A program made the position numbers and the translations under genes. The notes beneath the pieces were generated by a model. It searched no databases. It was given only the letters and a program-made list of their open reading frames with translations, and was not told the origin of the DNA. DNA of 41,382 nucleotides from Pyrinomonadaceae bacterium (lineage in GTDB: Bacteria; Acidobacteriota; Blastocatellia; Pyrinomonadales; Pyrinomonadaceae): positions 1 to 41,382 of the forward strand of contig JAICGZ010000016.1 in assembly GCA_025922875.1 (NCBI GenBank). The letters are read 5' to 3'. How positions within the stretch are numbered: the first letter of the stretch is position 1; each line of letters starts with the position of its first letter. Below, piece by piece: positions 1 to 9,568 of this stretch.

Positions 1-1377
1 CAATACTTGTCGTTTGACTACGTGCCTGCGCCACTTTCGATCTACCAGGGTATTAACAAACTTCCCGCGGCCCATAAGCTTACGCTTGAGAATGGACGCG
101 TGTGCGTCGAACGATATTGGCAACTCAGTCACAAGACAGCCGAACCAGTTCCATCTGAGAACGATGCTGCCGAACGTTTGCGCGAGCTGCTCGCCGATGC
201 AGTGCGGATGCGTTTGGTTTCTGACGTGCCGTTGGGGGTGCTGTTGTCCGGTGGAGTTGATTCTTCAACCATTGCGGCCCTCGCAGTGCGTGCGTCATCG
301 GAACCGGTAAAGACGTTCTCAATCTCGTTTGCAGAGGCTTCGTTTGACGAGTCGGCTTATGCACGCAGCGTTGCGAAGTTTCTCGGCACGGATCATCACG
401 AAGAGCGACTGAGTGCGAATCTCGCCGCAAACCTCGTGAGTGAGATTGGTGCGTGGATGGATGAGCCATTCAGCGATCCATCACTCGTGCCTACTTATCT
501 TCTGTCGCGCTTTACGCGGAAGCACGTCACTGTCGCGCTCGGCGGTGATGGTGGAGATGAATTGTTCGCCGGTTATCAGATGTATGCCGGTCTTCGCTGG
601 GCCGAATTATACAAACGCATTCCGTCGTCGCTGCGTGCCGGTGTGGTCGAACCGCTGGTCCGGTTGTTACCAGTGAAAACAAAAAATCTGTCATTCGATT
701 ACAAGGCGCTCAGGTTTGTGACTGGAGCGAAGTACGATCCCGTAGCGCGGCACCATGTTTGGTTTGGATCATTTACTCCGGAGGAGCAAATGCAGTTGTT
801 GACTCCTGAAGTTCTTGCCACAACCAACAGCGAGATCTACGCGGAAGCCCGGCAGATGGCGGAAGAGTGTGACAGCAACGATCTGGTGACGCGGATGCAA
901 AGTGTCGACACGCGTCTTTACCTCGCGGAAGACATCCTGACCAAAGTCGACCGGGCGAGCATGGCCGTATCGCTGGAAGTGCGTGCGCCTTTTCTCGATC
1001 CGCGCGTCGCGGAATTCGCTGCGTCGTTACCCTCCAATTACAAATTGCGCGGTCACAAAACGAAGTACATCCTCAAAAAAGCAGTGAGAGAATTGATGCC
1101 TCCGTTTGTGACGAGGCGAGGGAAGAAAGGTTTTGGAGTGCCGGTGGCGGAGTGGTTGAAGGTTAAATTGCGTCCGCTCGCCAGGGATCTTCTGTCGCCC
1201 GAACGCGTTCGCCGCGCAGGTGTTTTTAATCCCAGCTACGTTGCGCGGTTGCAGGACGAACACGAACGCGGTGTTGCCAATCATCGCAAGCTGCTCTGGA
1301 CGTTATTGATGTTCGAACTCTGGCACGAGAGCTTTGTCGAAACACCGAGGCGGATCGAGACGTCTGTTCGAACATGA
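1..1377 (+). CDS. asnB: Asparagine synthase (glutamine-hydrolysing), C-terminal part, 5' truncated
   Basis: The reading frame is open from the first base, so the N-terminal glutaminase domain lies outside the window; the TTG at 7 is probably not the real start. The visible part is the ATP-pyrophosphatase synthetase domain: the PP-loop SGGVDSS is at about residue 81 counted from base 7, followed by GGDGGDELFAGY near residue 180 and the conserved EVRAPFLD segment. The family converts aspartate to asparagine with ATP and glutamine; copies inside polysaccharide loci are thought to amidate sugar carboxylates, which fits the neighbours here. The stop overlaps the next start as ATGA (1374-1377), showing co-translation. 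The family call is firm; the real substrate is unknown. Confidence 0.92.
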   Translation, partial: QYLSFDYVPAPLSIYQGINKLPAAHKLTLENGRVCVERYWQLSHKTAEPVPSENDAAERLRELLADAVRMRLVSDVPLGVLLSGGVDSSTIAALAVRASSEPVKTFSISFAEASFDESAYARSVAKFLGTDHHEERLSANLAANLVSEIGAWMDEPFSDPSLVPTYLLSRFTRKHVTVALGGDGGDELFAGYQMYAGLRWAELYKRIPSSLRAGVVEPLVRLLPVKTKNLSFDYKALRFVTGAKYDPVARHHVWFGSFTPEEQMQLLTPEVLATTNSEIYAEARQMAEECDSNDLVTRMQSVDTRLYLAEDILTKVDRASMAVSLEVRAPFLDPRVAEFAASLPSNYKLRGHKTKYILKKAVRELMPPFVTRRGKKGFGVPVAEWLKVKLRPLARDLLSPERVRRAGVFNPSYVARLQDEHERGVANHRKLLWTLLMFELWHESFVETPRRIETSVRT

Positions 1378-2519
1378 ATTTTCAGTCTGCTTATGATGAA
1401 CTCTTTTCCTGGTGCCAACAACGTGATTTCGCTGGACACGATCCTTTCGACGCCTTGAACAGCCGGGTTTTTCAATCGACCCCACTCGCGAAATCCCGCA
1501 ACGCTCGCTTCATCTGGACTCAACTGTTAAAAAGATCTCCTTCCGACTTTCGGACGCTGGCTCGTGTTCCTCCAGAACGTAATGCGAAGGGCATCGCGTT
1601 GTTCGCGCTAGCGCAAATCGCAAATCATCGACGGGTAAAGACCGACGAATCTGAGAAGCAGGTCCGCGAATTCGTGGCGGGACTGTTATCGATGAAGATC
1701 GAGGGCTACAGTGGTGCGTGTTGGGGTTACAACTTCGACTGGCAAAGCCGAAAGTTTTTTGCACCACGAGATACGCCGACGATTGTGCCGACGGCGTTCG
1801 CCGCTCGCGCACTAATCGAAGCTGGACGTGATTTACACGATACGGCTCGTAGTGTTTGCGATTTCATAATACGGGATTTACCGAGAACGGTTGATAACAA
1901 CGCTGAACTCTGTTTTAGCTACGCTCCCAAAAGCGACACACGCATCTTCAACGCCAGCTTGCTTGCGGCGGAAGTGCTCGCGAGCGTTGGTAAATTAACT
2001 GGTGAGCAAAAACTTTTTGAGTTAGCCGAAAAGGCGGTTCGTTATGTAGTGAACAATCAGCGACCGGATGGTTCATGGTTTTACGGCGCAGACCCTAACC
2101 AGTCGTGGATCGATAACTTTCACACCGCGTACATTCTGTTTTCACTGAAGCGAATCGTTGAGGTCTCTTCGTTTGGTTCGGAGTTTCAACCAGCGTTGGA
2201 GCGCGGCTATCAGTTTTGGAAAAACAACTTCTTTCTTGCGGAGGGTTGGCCGAAATACTACCATGACGACCCTTATCCCGCGGATACGCACGCCGCAGCC
2301 AGTGCAATCGTCACGTTCTTAGAGTGCGTGGCGCTGGATAGCAACGCAGCAACGCTGGCCCAAAAGGTTGCGGCTTGGACTATTCAAAACCTGCGCGACA
2401 GTCGAGGTTTCTTTTATTATCAAAAACGACGTTTCTATACGGTTCGCAAACCCTACATGCGCTGGACGCAAGCGTGGATGCTCTACGCGCTCGCACGTTT
2501 GCTCGAGGAGCAGCACTGA
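1374..2519 (+). CDS. Alpha/alpha-toroid protein of polysaccharide loci, function unknown
   Basis: A 381-residue soluble protein without signal peptide or membrane segment. It is rich in Trp and Tyr and has a QRPDGSW stretch near residue 230 that looks like the QW repeat of terpene cyclases and other alpha/alpha-toroid enzymes, followed by an NFHTAY/LFSL helix pair. Relatives sit in capsule and exopolysaccharide clusters and are often mislabelled delta-aminolevulinic acid dehydratase; nothing here supports that enzyme. It starts inside the stop of the asparagine synthase and ends three bases before the acyltransferase start, so it belongs to the same operon. A role in modifying or cleaving a sugar chain or lipid-linked sugar is only a guess. 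Confidence 0.8.
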   Translation: MNFQSAYDELFSWCQQRDFAGHDPFDALNSRVFQSTPLAKSRNARFIWTQLLKRSPSDFRTLARVPPERNAKGIALFALAQIANHRRVKTDESEKQVREFVAGLLSMKIEGYSGACWGYNFDWQSRKFFAPRDTPTIVPTAFAARALIEAGRDLHDTARSVCDFIIRDLPRTVDNNAELCFSYAPKSDTRIFNASLLAAEVLASVGKLTGEQKLFELAEKAVRYVVNNQRPDGSWFYGADPNQSWIDNFHTAYILFSLKRIVEVSSFGSEFQPALERGYQFWKNNFFLAEGWPKYYHDDPYPADTHAAASAIVTFLECVALDSNAATLAQKVAAWTIQNLRDSRGFFYYQKRRFYTVRKPYMRWTQAWMLYALARLLEEQH

Positions 2520-2522
2520 TCG

Positions 2523-3002
2523 ATGCCAATAGCGGCGGACGTAATCATCGGACGTGACGTGCGGATCTTTCAACCGGATCTGGTCAACCTCTACGGTTGT
2601 TCGATCGGCGCGGAAACGAAGATCGGAGCTTTTGTCGAGGTCCAGAAGAACGCTGCTATCGGAGCACGTTGCAAAATCTCATCGCATAGTTTTGTTTGTG
2701 AAGGCGTCACGATTGAAGACGAATGCTTCATCGGTCATGGTGTGATGTTTACTAACGACGTATATCCGAGAGCTGTCAATAGCGATGGAACACCGCAAAC
2801 GGAAACTGATTGGACAGTGGTGAAGACAACCGTCAGGAAACGTGCGAGCATCGGCAGTAATGCAACGATCATCGCCGGCGTTACGATCGGTGAGGGAGCG
2901 TTGATTGGCGCAGGCGCTGTCGTCACGAAAGACGTTCCCGACTTCGCAATCGTTGCAGGCGTTCCTGCGCGCATAATAGGAGACGTTCGCAAACAAAAAT
3001 GA
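2523..3002 (+). CDS. Hexapeptide-repeat acyltransferase (WbpD/WlbB-like)
   Basis: A 159-residue left-handed beta-helix protein. Hexapeptide repeats of the I-G-A/E type run from about residue 8 to 75 and again from 110 to 145, interrupted by a loop (about 78-105) with the FTNDVYPRA motif typical of WbpD/WlbB, and ending in the conserved [10 protein letters not shown]. Those enzymes N-acetylate UDP-2-acetamido-3-amino-2,3-dideoxyglucuronate. The neighbour on the 3' side is the matching dehydrogenase type, which supports this assignment. A GAGGAG sequence ends 12 bases before the ATG. The stop overlaps the next ATG as ATGA. The aminotransferase that would act between the two is not in the window. 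Confidence 0.88.
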   Translation: MPIAADVIIGRDVRIFQPDLVNLYGCSIGAETKIGAFVEVQKNAAIGARCKISSHSFVCEGVTIEDECFIGHGVMFTNDVYPRAVNSDGTPQTETDWTVVKTTVRKRASIGSNATIIAGVTIGEGALIGAGAVVTKDVPDFAIVAGVPARIIGDVRKQK

Positions 3003-4012
3003 TCAGAGTTGGTGTAATCGGTTACGGCTACTGGGGACCGAATCTGGTGCGAAACTTTATGGCAGCGCCGGGTTCCGCAGTTACGCGCGTGTGTGATCTG
3101 CGCAAAGAGCGCTTGTCGTCTTTGGGGAAACTCTATCCGGCTCTCAAGACTTGCAGTGATTCGACTGAGTTGATCAACGATCCGCAAATCGATGCGGTGG
3201 TTATTGCGACTCCTGTATCTTCGCACTTCGAACTAGCGATGGGCGCTTTGAAAGCCGGCAAGCACGTGCTGGTTGAGAAACCACTGGCAACAACATCGGA
3301 TCAGGCACGCAAACTCGTAGAGGAAGCGGCCGCGCGAAACCTCACCGTGCTGGTGGACCACACCTTTGTCTATACCGATGCGGTGCGGAAAATTCGCGAA
3401 CTGATCGCTTCCGGTGAACTCGGGCAAATCTATTATTACGATGCCGTACGCGTTAACCTTGGCCTCTTTCAGCACGATGTCAACGTAATCTGGGACCTCG
3501 CGATTCACGATCTTTCGATTATGGATTACGTTCTTCCCGCCAGGCCGGTGGCCATCTCAGCTACGGGAATCAGTCACGTTCCGGGCCAGCCTGAAAACGT
3601 GGCTTACATCACGCTCTTCTTTGACAGCGCGCAGATCGCTCACGTACACGTGAATTGGCTGACGCCCGTGAAGGTTCGTCACACGTTGATCGGCGGCAGT
3701 GAGAAGATGATTCTGTACGACGATCTGGAGCCCAGCGAGAAACTGAAGGTCTACGACAAAGGCATAAGTGTCGCGCCTGGGCCAGAGGACGTTTACCGGA
3801 TGCTGGTGAGTTATCGATCGGGTGACATGTGGGCGCCGCGTCTGGAGAACACTGAAGCGTTGCAGACCGAGGCGCTGCATTTCATCGACTGTGTTGAAAA
3901 CAACAAGCAACCTGAAACGGATGGACTAGCGGGGCTGCGGATGGTGAACATGATTGAAGCAGCCGAGACCTCGCTTCGCGATCGCGGTCGATTGATCAAT
4001 ATCCAGTGGTGA
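2999..4012 (+). CDS. Gfo/Idh/MocA family sugar dehydrogenase (WlbA-like)
   Basis: A 337-residue NAD(P)-dependent oxidoreductase. The Rossmann motif GYGYWGPN is at residues 8-15 and the family EKP motif, whose lysine is catalytic, at 93-95. The C-terminal half carries the alpha/beta domain with [20 protein letters not shown], characteristic of the WlbA/WbpB group that oxidises C3 of UDP-N-acetylglucosaminuronate. Together with the preceding acetyltransferase this suggests synthesis of a 2,3-diamino sugar for surface glycan. It is coupled to the upstream gene by a 4-base overlap and followed after 6 bases by the DUF354 gene. Family certain, substrate inferred. Confidence 0.93.
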   Translation: MIRVGVIGYGYWGPNLVRNFMAAPGSAVTRVCDLRKERLSSLGKLYPALKTCSDSTELINDPQIDAVVIATPVSSHFELAMGALKAGKHVLVEKPLATTSDQARKLVEEAAARNLTVLVDHTFVYTDAVRKIRELIASGELGQIYYYDAVRVNLGLFQHDVNVIWDLAIHDLSIMDYVLPARPVAISATGISHVPGQPENVAYITLFFDSAQIAHVHVNWLTPVKVRHTLIGGSEKMILYDDLEPSEKLKVYDKGISVAPGPEDVYRMLVSYRSGDMWAPRLENTEALQTEALHFIDCVENNKQPETDGLAGLRMVNMIEAAETSLRDRGRLINIQW

Positions 4013-4018
4013 CTGCCG

Positions 4019-5029
4019 ATGCGTCTCTGGATCGATCTTGCAAACTCTCCTCACGTTCCGTTTTTCAAAGCACTGGCTAAAAAGTTTACGGATCAAGGTC
4101 ATGAGATCGAGGTCACGGCGAGAGAATTTGCGGAAACCATTCCACTCGCCCACGCGGCGGGATTCACACCTCACGTCACCGGCGTTCATGGTGGCCGCGC
4201 CGTATCCGCGAAGGCAGGAACTTTGATGAGCCGCGCATGGGCGCTGGCGCGCTGGGCGCGAAAACGCGACTTCGATATCGCGATCAGCCACAACTCATAT
4301 TCACAGATCCTCGCGGCGCGTGCGTTAGGTATTAAGTCCGTGACGCTGATGGATTACGAACACCAACCGGCAAACCATCTCGCGTTTCGTCTCGCTTCCC
4401 GGATAATCGTCCCGACGAGCTTTCCCACACAGCGTTTGCGACACTACGGAGCGAGCGTTGGGAGAGTGCGTCGATACCACGGCGCCAAGGAAGATGTTTA
4501 TCTCGCGGGCTTTGAGCCCGACCCGAGGTTTGGCGCGCGGTTGTGTGAGCTTGGCGTCAACCCGGATAATGTGCTGGTCCTGATGCGCCCGCCGGCGCAT
4601 GATGCTTTGTACCACCGCTTTCAAAACACGTTGTTTGACGATGCGTTGGCGATGTTGCTGGCGAACCAGAGCGTGCAGGTGATACTACTTCCAAGGAACG
4701 AAGCTCAGCGAGCCGCATATTCGAAGAAAGAACGTTTGATTATCCCGTCTGCGCCGTTGGATGGTGCTAACCTGATTGCGGCGAGCGATCTGGTGATCAG
4801 TGCTGGTGGGACGATCAATCGTGAAGCTGCGGCGCTGGGGGTCCCGGCGGTTAGCATTTACGCGGGCAAGTGGGCTGCAGTGGATGAAGAGTTAGTGAAG
4901 GAAGGCAGGTTGCAGCGGGTTTCAACTGCTGATGATCTGCGCAAGTTGCTGGTCCGGAAGAAACAAACTGCAAGCCCCCGGCGGTCGCTTGAGGTTGTTG
5001 ATGAAGTTGTAAGGCTCATATTTGAGTGA
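4019..5029 (+). CDS. DUF354 domain protein, GT-B glycosyltransferase-like
   Basis: A 336-residue protein beginning MRLWIDLANSPHVPFF, the signature opening of DUF354, a family related to UDP-GlcNAc 2-epimerases and GT-B glycosyltransferases. The C-terminal nucleotide-binding half shows SAGGTINREAAALGVPAVSIY (about 260-280), equivalent to the conserved GGG/E loop of GT-B folds. There is no signal peptide, so it should act in the cytoplasm. It closes the tightly packed five-gene run; a hairpin-forming repeat follows. The true reaction (sugar transfer or epimerisation) cannot be read from the sequence. Confidence 0.88.
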   Translation: MRLWIDLANSPHVPFFKALAKKFTDQGHEIEVTAREFAETIPLAHAAGFTPHVTGVHGGRAVSAKAGTLMSRAWALARWARKRDFDIAISHNSYSQILAARALGIKSVTLMDYEHQPANHLAFRLASRIIVPTSFPTQRLRHYGASVGRVRRYHGAKEDVYLAGFEPDPRFGARLCELGVNPDNVLVLMRPPAHDALYHRFQNTLFDDALAMLLANQSVQVILLPRNEAQRAAYSKKERLIIPSAPLDGANLIAASDLVISAGGTINREAAALGVPAVSIYAGKWAAVDEELVKEGRLQRVSTADDLRKLLVRKKQTASPRRSLEVVDEVVRLIFE

Positions 5030-5038
5030 GGAGTTTCA

Positions 5039-5101
5039 CGCAAAGGCGCAAAGACGGCAAAGGAGAATCAAACATTTACTTTTGCTCCTTTGCGTCTTTG
5101 C
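5039..5101. repeat. Imperfect inverted repeat, GCAAAGACGCAAAGGAG type
   Basis: The arm at 5048-5065 pairs with 5085-5101 apart from a one-base bulge, with a 19-base AT-rich loop. It lies just downstream of the DUF354 stop and before the sugar transferase, so it could act as a transcription end or attenuator. The sequence type looks like a dispersed genomic repeat rather than a classical T-tailed terminator. Confidence 0.7.
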
Positions 5102-5119
5102 GGGAAAAAATGATTTAGC

Positions 5120-6667
5120 TTGCGAGCAGAACGAACTCAACAATCAGTGATCGACGCCAGTGTCGTGCGTGTTTCCAGGCGCGCTCCAAAGTGGATCGTG
5201 CCTGCGGTCAAAGCCGCTCTTATTGTTGCCGACGCCTTCGCTGCCGCCTTCGCTTTCATCCTTGCGTTTTATGTTCGTGAACGAGCACCAGTGTTTGCGA
5301 CAGAAGGCACGTTGGCGTGGAGCACTCAATTTGCTCCTTACGGCGTGTTGTTGCTGTTTGTTGTATGCATCAGGCTATTGAGTTTTCGCTATTGCGATCT
5401 ATATCGAGTGCGGGGCGAATTCTCATTTGTTGACGACGCCATTCGCATCTTCAAAGCAACTGCAATCGGATCACTGCTTATTGTCGCTGCGGCTTTTTTG
5501 TATCGCGGCGGTTTTGAGTTTCGCGCGTTTTCATACGCGCGCGGAGTGTTCGTTGCTGATTTCTTCTTCGTGCTGATCAGTGTCGGCGTGCTCCGCTTCC
5601 TGATGCGAACGGTGCAGACGTTTGTACGCAGTCACCAGATCAATCTGATCCCCACGCTCGTCGTTGGTCGTGGTCCAGAGGCTTCGTTGTTCATTCGAGA
5701 GATGCGCGAGAGGCCGGCGCTTGGATATCGCGTTATTGGAGTGGTCGAAACAGAACCGAACGCGATTTCATCCAGCCCAATTAAATACGAAGATGTACCA
5801 GTGATCGGCACACTGGAATCGCTTCCGGAGGTGATTCGAGATTCCGGCGCCAACGAAGTGATCATTGCCGACCCGCAGGTGAATGGCGATGCTCTGTTTG
5901 AAGTGATGATGCGTTGTGGTCGTAGACGCGGCGTTGAGTTTCGCATCGCGCCCAGCTTGTTCAACTGCCTGCCGCGCAAGACCGAGATCGATCAGATCGG
6001 CGTCTTGCCGATGATTCGTCTTTTTCGTGAGCCCTTATCGAATGGCGCGCGCATTTTAAAACGAACTTTCGATCTGATTGTCTCGGCGCTTGCCATCGCA
6101 CTCTTGTTTCCGTTGTGGCTGCTCATTGCTTTGCTCATCAAGTTGGATTCAAAGGGACCGGTTTTTTACACGCAGGAACGAGTGGGCATGGATGGCCGGC
6201 TGTTTTTGCTTTACAAGTTTCGCACGATGAAGGCGGGTGCAGATCCCGAACTTCACCGCGAATACCAACGCGCTTTTATTGCGGGCCGAGCTGAGGCGAA
6301 CCTCGGAAAGGATCACAAACCGACTTACAAATTACTCGCTGACCCGCGCATCACGCGAGTTGGGAGAATTTTGCGACGCACAAGTCTCGACGAAGTGCCA
6401 CAGCTTCTGAATGTGTTGTCAGGTGATATGAGTCTCGTTGGGCCGCGTCCACCGATTCCTTACGAAGTTGAAGCTTACGAATTGTGGCATCGGAAGCGGC
6501 TTGATATGAAACCGGGGTTGACGGGACTGTGGCAGGTTTCAGGGCGAAACCGGTTGCCGTTTGAAGAGATGGTCCGGCTCGACCTTTTTTATATTGAGAA
6601 CTGGTCGTTGCTGTTGGATTTGAAGATCATTTTGCGGACTGGCTTTGTGATGTTGAGTGGATTTTAA
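5120..6667 (+). CDS. Polyprenyl-phosphate sugar phosphotransferase (WbaP/WcaJ type)
   Basis: A 515-residue polytopic protein starting at TTG; a GTG nine codons later is an alternative. Four or five hydrophobic segments occupy about 28-160, a CoA-binding-like Rossmann region 175-300, and the bacterial sugar transferase domain about 313-512 with [30 protein letters not shown] and [13 protein letters not shown]. The enzyme moves a sugar-1-phosphate from UDP-sugar onto undecaprenyl phosphate in the inner membrane, the first step of repeat-unit assembly. It follows the sugar-modifying genes after a 90-base spacer holding a hairpin repeat, and fits the polysaccharide locus. Confidence 0.95.
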   Translation: MRAERTQQSVIDASVVRVSRRAPKWIVPAVKAALIVADAFAAAFAFILAFYVRERAPVFATEGTLAWSTQFAPYGVLLLFVVCIRLLSFRYCDLYRVRGEFSFVDDAIRIFKATAIGSLLIVAAAFLYRGGFEFRAFSYARGVFVADFFFVLISVGVLRFLMRTVQTFVRSHQINLIPTLVVGRGPEASLFIREMRERPALGYRVIGVVETEPNAISSSPIKYEDVPVIGTLESLPEVIRDSGANEVIIADPQVNGDALFEVMMRCGRRRGVEFRIAPSLFNCLPRKTEIDQIGVLPMIRLFREPLSNGARILKRTFDLIVSALAIALLFPLWLLIALLIKLDSKGPVFYTQERVGMDGRLFLLYKFRTMKAGADPELHREYQRAFIAGRAEANLGKDHKPTYKLLADPRITRVGRILRRTSLDEVPQLLNVLSGDMSLVGPRPPIPYEVEAYELWHRKRLDMKPGLTGLWQVSGRNRLPFEEMVRLDLFYIENWSLLLDLKIILRTGFVMLSGF

Positions 6668-6676
6668 ACTCAACGA

Positions 6677-6750
6677 GGGGCGGCCACGGTGGGCCGGCCC
6701 TACAAATGGACTCTGAAGTAATTGTAGGGGCGGCCCTCCGTGGCCGCCCG
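6677..6750. repeat. Inverted repeat of GGGGCGGCC type between convergent genes
   Basis: Arms 6677-6705 and 6722-6750 are reverse complements with 26 of 29 positions matching, around a 16-base loop. The element fills the gap between the convergent sugar transferase and M20 peptidase stops and could serve as a two-way terminator. A close relative is at 38601-38675, so this is a dispersed repeat family. Confidence 0.85.
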
Positions 6751-6752
6751 TT

Positions 6753-7979
6753 CTATTGAGCGAGACCGGCGAGGGCAAGTTCGAGCAAGAGGATTTTCTT
6801 TATTCCCCAGTAGAATGGTTCGATTTCACAGTTTTCTGTTAATGCGTGTGCGTCGTTGCATGGCCCAGCGCCCGTCGAGATCGAAGGGATGCCCTGCAAC
6901 AGCGCGGCGCTGGAGTTGTTTGAACCTGCGTTTCCGATTGGTGGATCGAAACCCATCGCGCGATGCACTGCTTCCGCTATCTTCACCAGGTGCGACTCGC
7001 GATTGCCCGGCAAGACAGCGGCGGGCGATGAAGAAATCACGTCGGTTTTCACCGTCATTCCCTCCCGCTTTGCTTCTTCATCGAGAATGGCGGCGATCTT
7101 CTTCTCCAGATCCGCAATTACTTCGTTGCTGGTCGAACGCAGGTCAAGCGAGAACCACGCGTCGTCGGCTTTAGCGTTGACCACTTCCGATCCGCCCAAC
7201 ATACCGATGTTCAAGTTTGACGAAGGATTGGTTGGAACCTTCAATTCATAGATGCGTGCAATAGCGCGTGCCATGGGTAACGTCGCGGAGTAAGGAGGAG
7301 TGCGAGAGCGCGTGTGTCCGCCTGGTCCAATGAAGTGATGGCGGTACCAGGTGATGCCGATGCCGGCGTAGGTGAATCCCTCATAACCGCCGTCGAGTGC
7401 AATATAGTAATCAACTTTGCCTTTGTTGTCTTTCGTGTACTGCCTTGCGCCGGTCATTCCGGCTTCTTCGTCGGTAGTGAACAGAAAAACCAGATCGCCT
7501 TTAGTTTTAATTTTCGCGGCGTCGAGTGCGCGGATCGTCGCGAGCAGTGCTTCGATGTTTCGTGTATCGTCACCGACGCCGGGAGCATAAACGCGGCCGT
7601 CGCGGACTGTGGCTTTGATCTTTAGACCAGGCTGAAAAACCGTGTCCATGTGAGCGTCGAACACAGCGACCGGACCGCCACCCGATCCTTTGCGCGTGGC
7701 GATCAGATTACCGGCGGAGTCATAACGGATATCGAGGTTGTGTTTGCGCAGCAGGCTTTCGATAAATTTGGCGCGCTCCTGTTCCTGTTTTGAAGGCGCG
7801 TTGATCTCAGTGATTGCAATCCACTCCCGCAGGATCTGGTCATGATTCTGATCAAGATAGTCGAAGGCCTTTTTTACTCGCGCGTCGTCCTGGATCGCTT
7901 TTACATGCTCAGCCGGCGTTTGCGCAGGAACATTAGACAGGATTGACAAGATTGAAATGATTAACAGGATGGGGCGCAT
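6753..7979 (-). CDS. Secreted M20 family metallopeptidase
   Basis: A 408-residue protein with a signal peptide ending near residue 20 (NVPAQ). The M20 zinc-binding pattern is complete: H110 and D112 in DAHMDT, D137 in GVGDD, E171/E172 in TTDEEAG, and a late histidine in NDAHALTENCE. A central dimerisation domain follows the catalytic half. The peptidase T/M20 family trims di- and tripeptides or related amides; secretion suggests periplasmic or extracellular nutrient use. It converges with the sugar transferase and diverges from the O-antigen ligase. Oddly, the DNA coding for the signal peptide (7937-7970) matches a dispersed repeat found elsewhere in the window. Confidence 0.92.
   Translation of the reverse strand: MRPILLIISILSILSNVPAQTPAEHVKAIQDDARVKKAFDYLDQNHDQILREWIAITEINAPSKQEQERAKFIESLLRKHNLDIRYDSAGNLIATRKGSGGGPVAVFDAHMDTVFQPGLKIKATVRDGRVYAPGVGDDTRNIEALLATIRALDAAKIKTKGDLVFLFTTDEEAGMTGARQYTKDNKGKVDYYIALDGGYEGFTYAGIGITWYRHHFIGPGGHTRSRTPPYSATLPMARAIARIYELKVPTNPSSNLNIGMLGGSEVVNAKADDAWFSLDLRSTSNEVIADLEKKIAAILDEEAKREGMTVKTDVISSSPAAVLPGNRESHLVKIAEAVHRAMGFDPPIGNAGSNNSSAALLQGIPSISTGAGPCNDAHALTENCEIEPFYWGIKKILLLELALAGLAQ
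7937..7970. repeat. CAGGATT-type dispersed repeat inside a signal-peptide codon stretch
   Basis: Contains acaggattgacaagattg and, after a short gap, ttaacaggat, the same word set as the intergenic elements at 20472-20517, 31945-32015, 33538-33560 and 40904-40926. Here it lies in frame in the first 14 codons of the M20 peptidase. Confidence 0.6.
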
Positions 7980-8026
7980 GAAATTTTCTCTTTTAAGATG
8001 GAATAGTAGACCAGCAGCATTCTAAT

Positions 8027-9568
8027 ATGCCGCCTATGCAGATTTCGACCTGGCTCGATCGAGCCATCATTGGCTGCCTCTTTCTCATTGCCGTATTCGC
8101 GCCGCATTCAATCGCCATAACGCAGACGGCGTGGCTATTGGGCATAGCTTTGTGGGTCGCGCGACTAGCTTTCTACCCTCGCCCGAAGCTGTTTCGTTCC
8201 CCCGTTGATTACGCATTGCTCGGGTTCTTTGTCCTCAGCGGCGTCTCCGGGATCTTCTCTTATAACCCGGTCATGTCAATCGGAAAGATGCGCGCCGCAA
8301 GTCTCTTCACCATCGTTTATCTGTTGTCGCAGAACGTGCGGTCATTCCGCTTAGTGCGGTTACTTGCGCTTACGCTGATCGGCTCGTGCATGCTGAACGT
8401 GCTGTTAACAGCCGGACAATTAGCGATTGGCAAGGGTGTAAAGGTTCAGGGGGTCGCGCCCGGCAGTCCGCTTGCCAAAGCAGTTTTTCGCACGCGAACC
8501 ATCACCCAGCCGACACCTATCGTTAACGGCGACATTGTTTGGGAAGTTGACGGGCAGCGCGTAAACAGTCCCGAAGAGCTTGCCGCGGCGCTTGCTTCGG
8601 GAACGCCTGTCGCGAAAGTCAGGATTTATCGAGTTGAATGGATGCCGGAATTGGAAGTGCCGCGCGGACAACTAGTGCCGGGTACGAACGTGTTGGACCA
8701 GTTGGGAATCAGTGGCTGGTCGCGTGGCCGTGATTGGCGCGCTACTGGTTTTTATAACCACTGGGTCACTTACGCGGAAGTGCTTCAACTGATCGCGTCG
8801 CTGGCGCTAGGGATATTGCTGGCGCTGAAGCAGAAGAAGAGCTTGATGGGACTGTTGCTGGTCGTCGCGGTGCTCGGACTCGTTTTCGCGCTGGGAATGA
8901 CAGTTACGCGCGCTTCCTGGATCGGCTTTGCCGTTTCCGTTGTCACAATGTTGCTGTTGACGTCCTCGCGCCGGACGATCTTGATTGCCGGCGCCTGCGC
9001 GATACCGCTCGTCCTCGCCGGCATCTTTTTGCTTCAGCAGAAACGCAGCATCGGCTTCATCGACCGGCAAGATCAATCGACGAGCTGGCGCCAGATGGTT
9101 TGGAGAGAAGGTTTTGAACTACTTGTCAGTAAACCGCGGCATCTTCTGTTTGGCGTAGGTATCGATTCGATCAAGGGACACTGGCGCGAGTGGGGCTTGT
9201 TTGATAACGGCCGGCAGCCCATCGGACACATGCACTCAAATCTGCTCCAGATAGCGCTCGAACGCGGTGTTCCGGCGTTGATCGTCTGGTTAATTTTGTT
9301 TGCACTTTACCTTCGCATGCTCTGGCGACTCGCACGTCGCGAAGTTCAACCGGAACAAATCCAAAACTCGCAATTCGAAATCGGCAACTTCTCCAGGGGC
9401 CTTGCAGTCGGAGCGCTAGGCGGAACGCTTGGCTTCCTGACGAGTGGCCTGGTCCATTACAACTGGGGCGACTCCGAAGTAGTCACCGTGTTCTACTTCA
9501 TCATGGGTTTGTGTCTGGTAGTTGATAGGACCAATCAACGGAACACCGATTCAAGCGTCTGCTTCTAA
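8027..9568 (+). CDS. O-antigen ligase/polymerase family protein with inserted PDZ-like domain
   Basis: A 513-residue inner-membrane protein with about ten hydrophobic segments. The Wzy/WaaL-type periplasmic loop is seen at 350-410, including VGIDSIKGHW and the HMHSNLLQIALERG motif. Between transmembrane segments, residues 136-205 form a soluble stretch reading VQGVAPGSPLAKA ... VNGDIVWEVDGQRVNSPEEL, with the GD-I-x-x-V-DG-x-x-V pattern of PDZ domains. Ligases of this family normally have only a short loop there. The protein should polymerise or ligate surface glycan in the periplasm, consistent with the upstream locus. An in-frame ATG at 8036 is an alternative start. Confidence 0.88.
   Translation: MPPMQISTWLDRAIIGCLFLIAVFAPHSIAITQTAWLLGIALWVARLAFYPRPKLFRSPVDYALLGFFVLSGVSGIFSYNPVMSIGKMRAASLFTIVYLLSQNVRSFRLVRLLALTLIGSCMLNVLLTAGQLAIGKGVKVQGVAPGSPLAKAVFRTRTITQPTPIVNGDIVWEVDGQRVNSPEELAAALASGTPVAKVRIYRVEWMPELEVPRGQLVPGTNVLDQLGISGWSRGRDWRATGFYNHWVTYAEVLQLIASLALGILLALKQKKSLMGLLLVVAVLGLVFALGMTVTRASWIGFAVSVVTMLLLTSSRRTILIAGACAIPLVLAGIFLLQQKRSIGFIDRQDQSTSWRQMVWREGFELLVSKPRHLLFGVGIDSIKGHWREWGLFDNGRQPIGHMHSNLLQIALERGVPALIVWLILFALYLRMLWRLARREVQPEQIQNSQFEIGNFSRGLAVGALGGTLGFLTSGLVHYNWGDSEVVTVFYFIMGLCLVVDRTNQRNTDSSVCF

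Noticed and set aside
1374..2519. Delta-aminolevulinic acid dehydratase, a label often given to this family
   Set aside because: None of the zinc or lysine active-site motifs of that enzyme is present; the QW-like repeat points to an alpha/alpha toroid.
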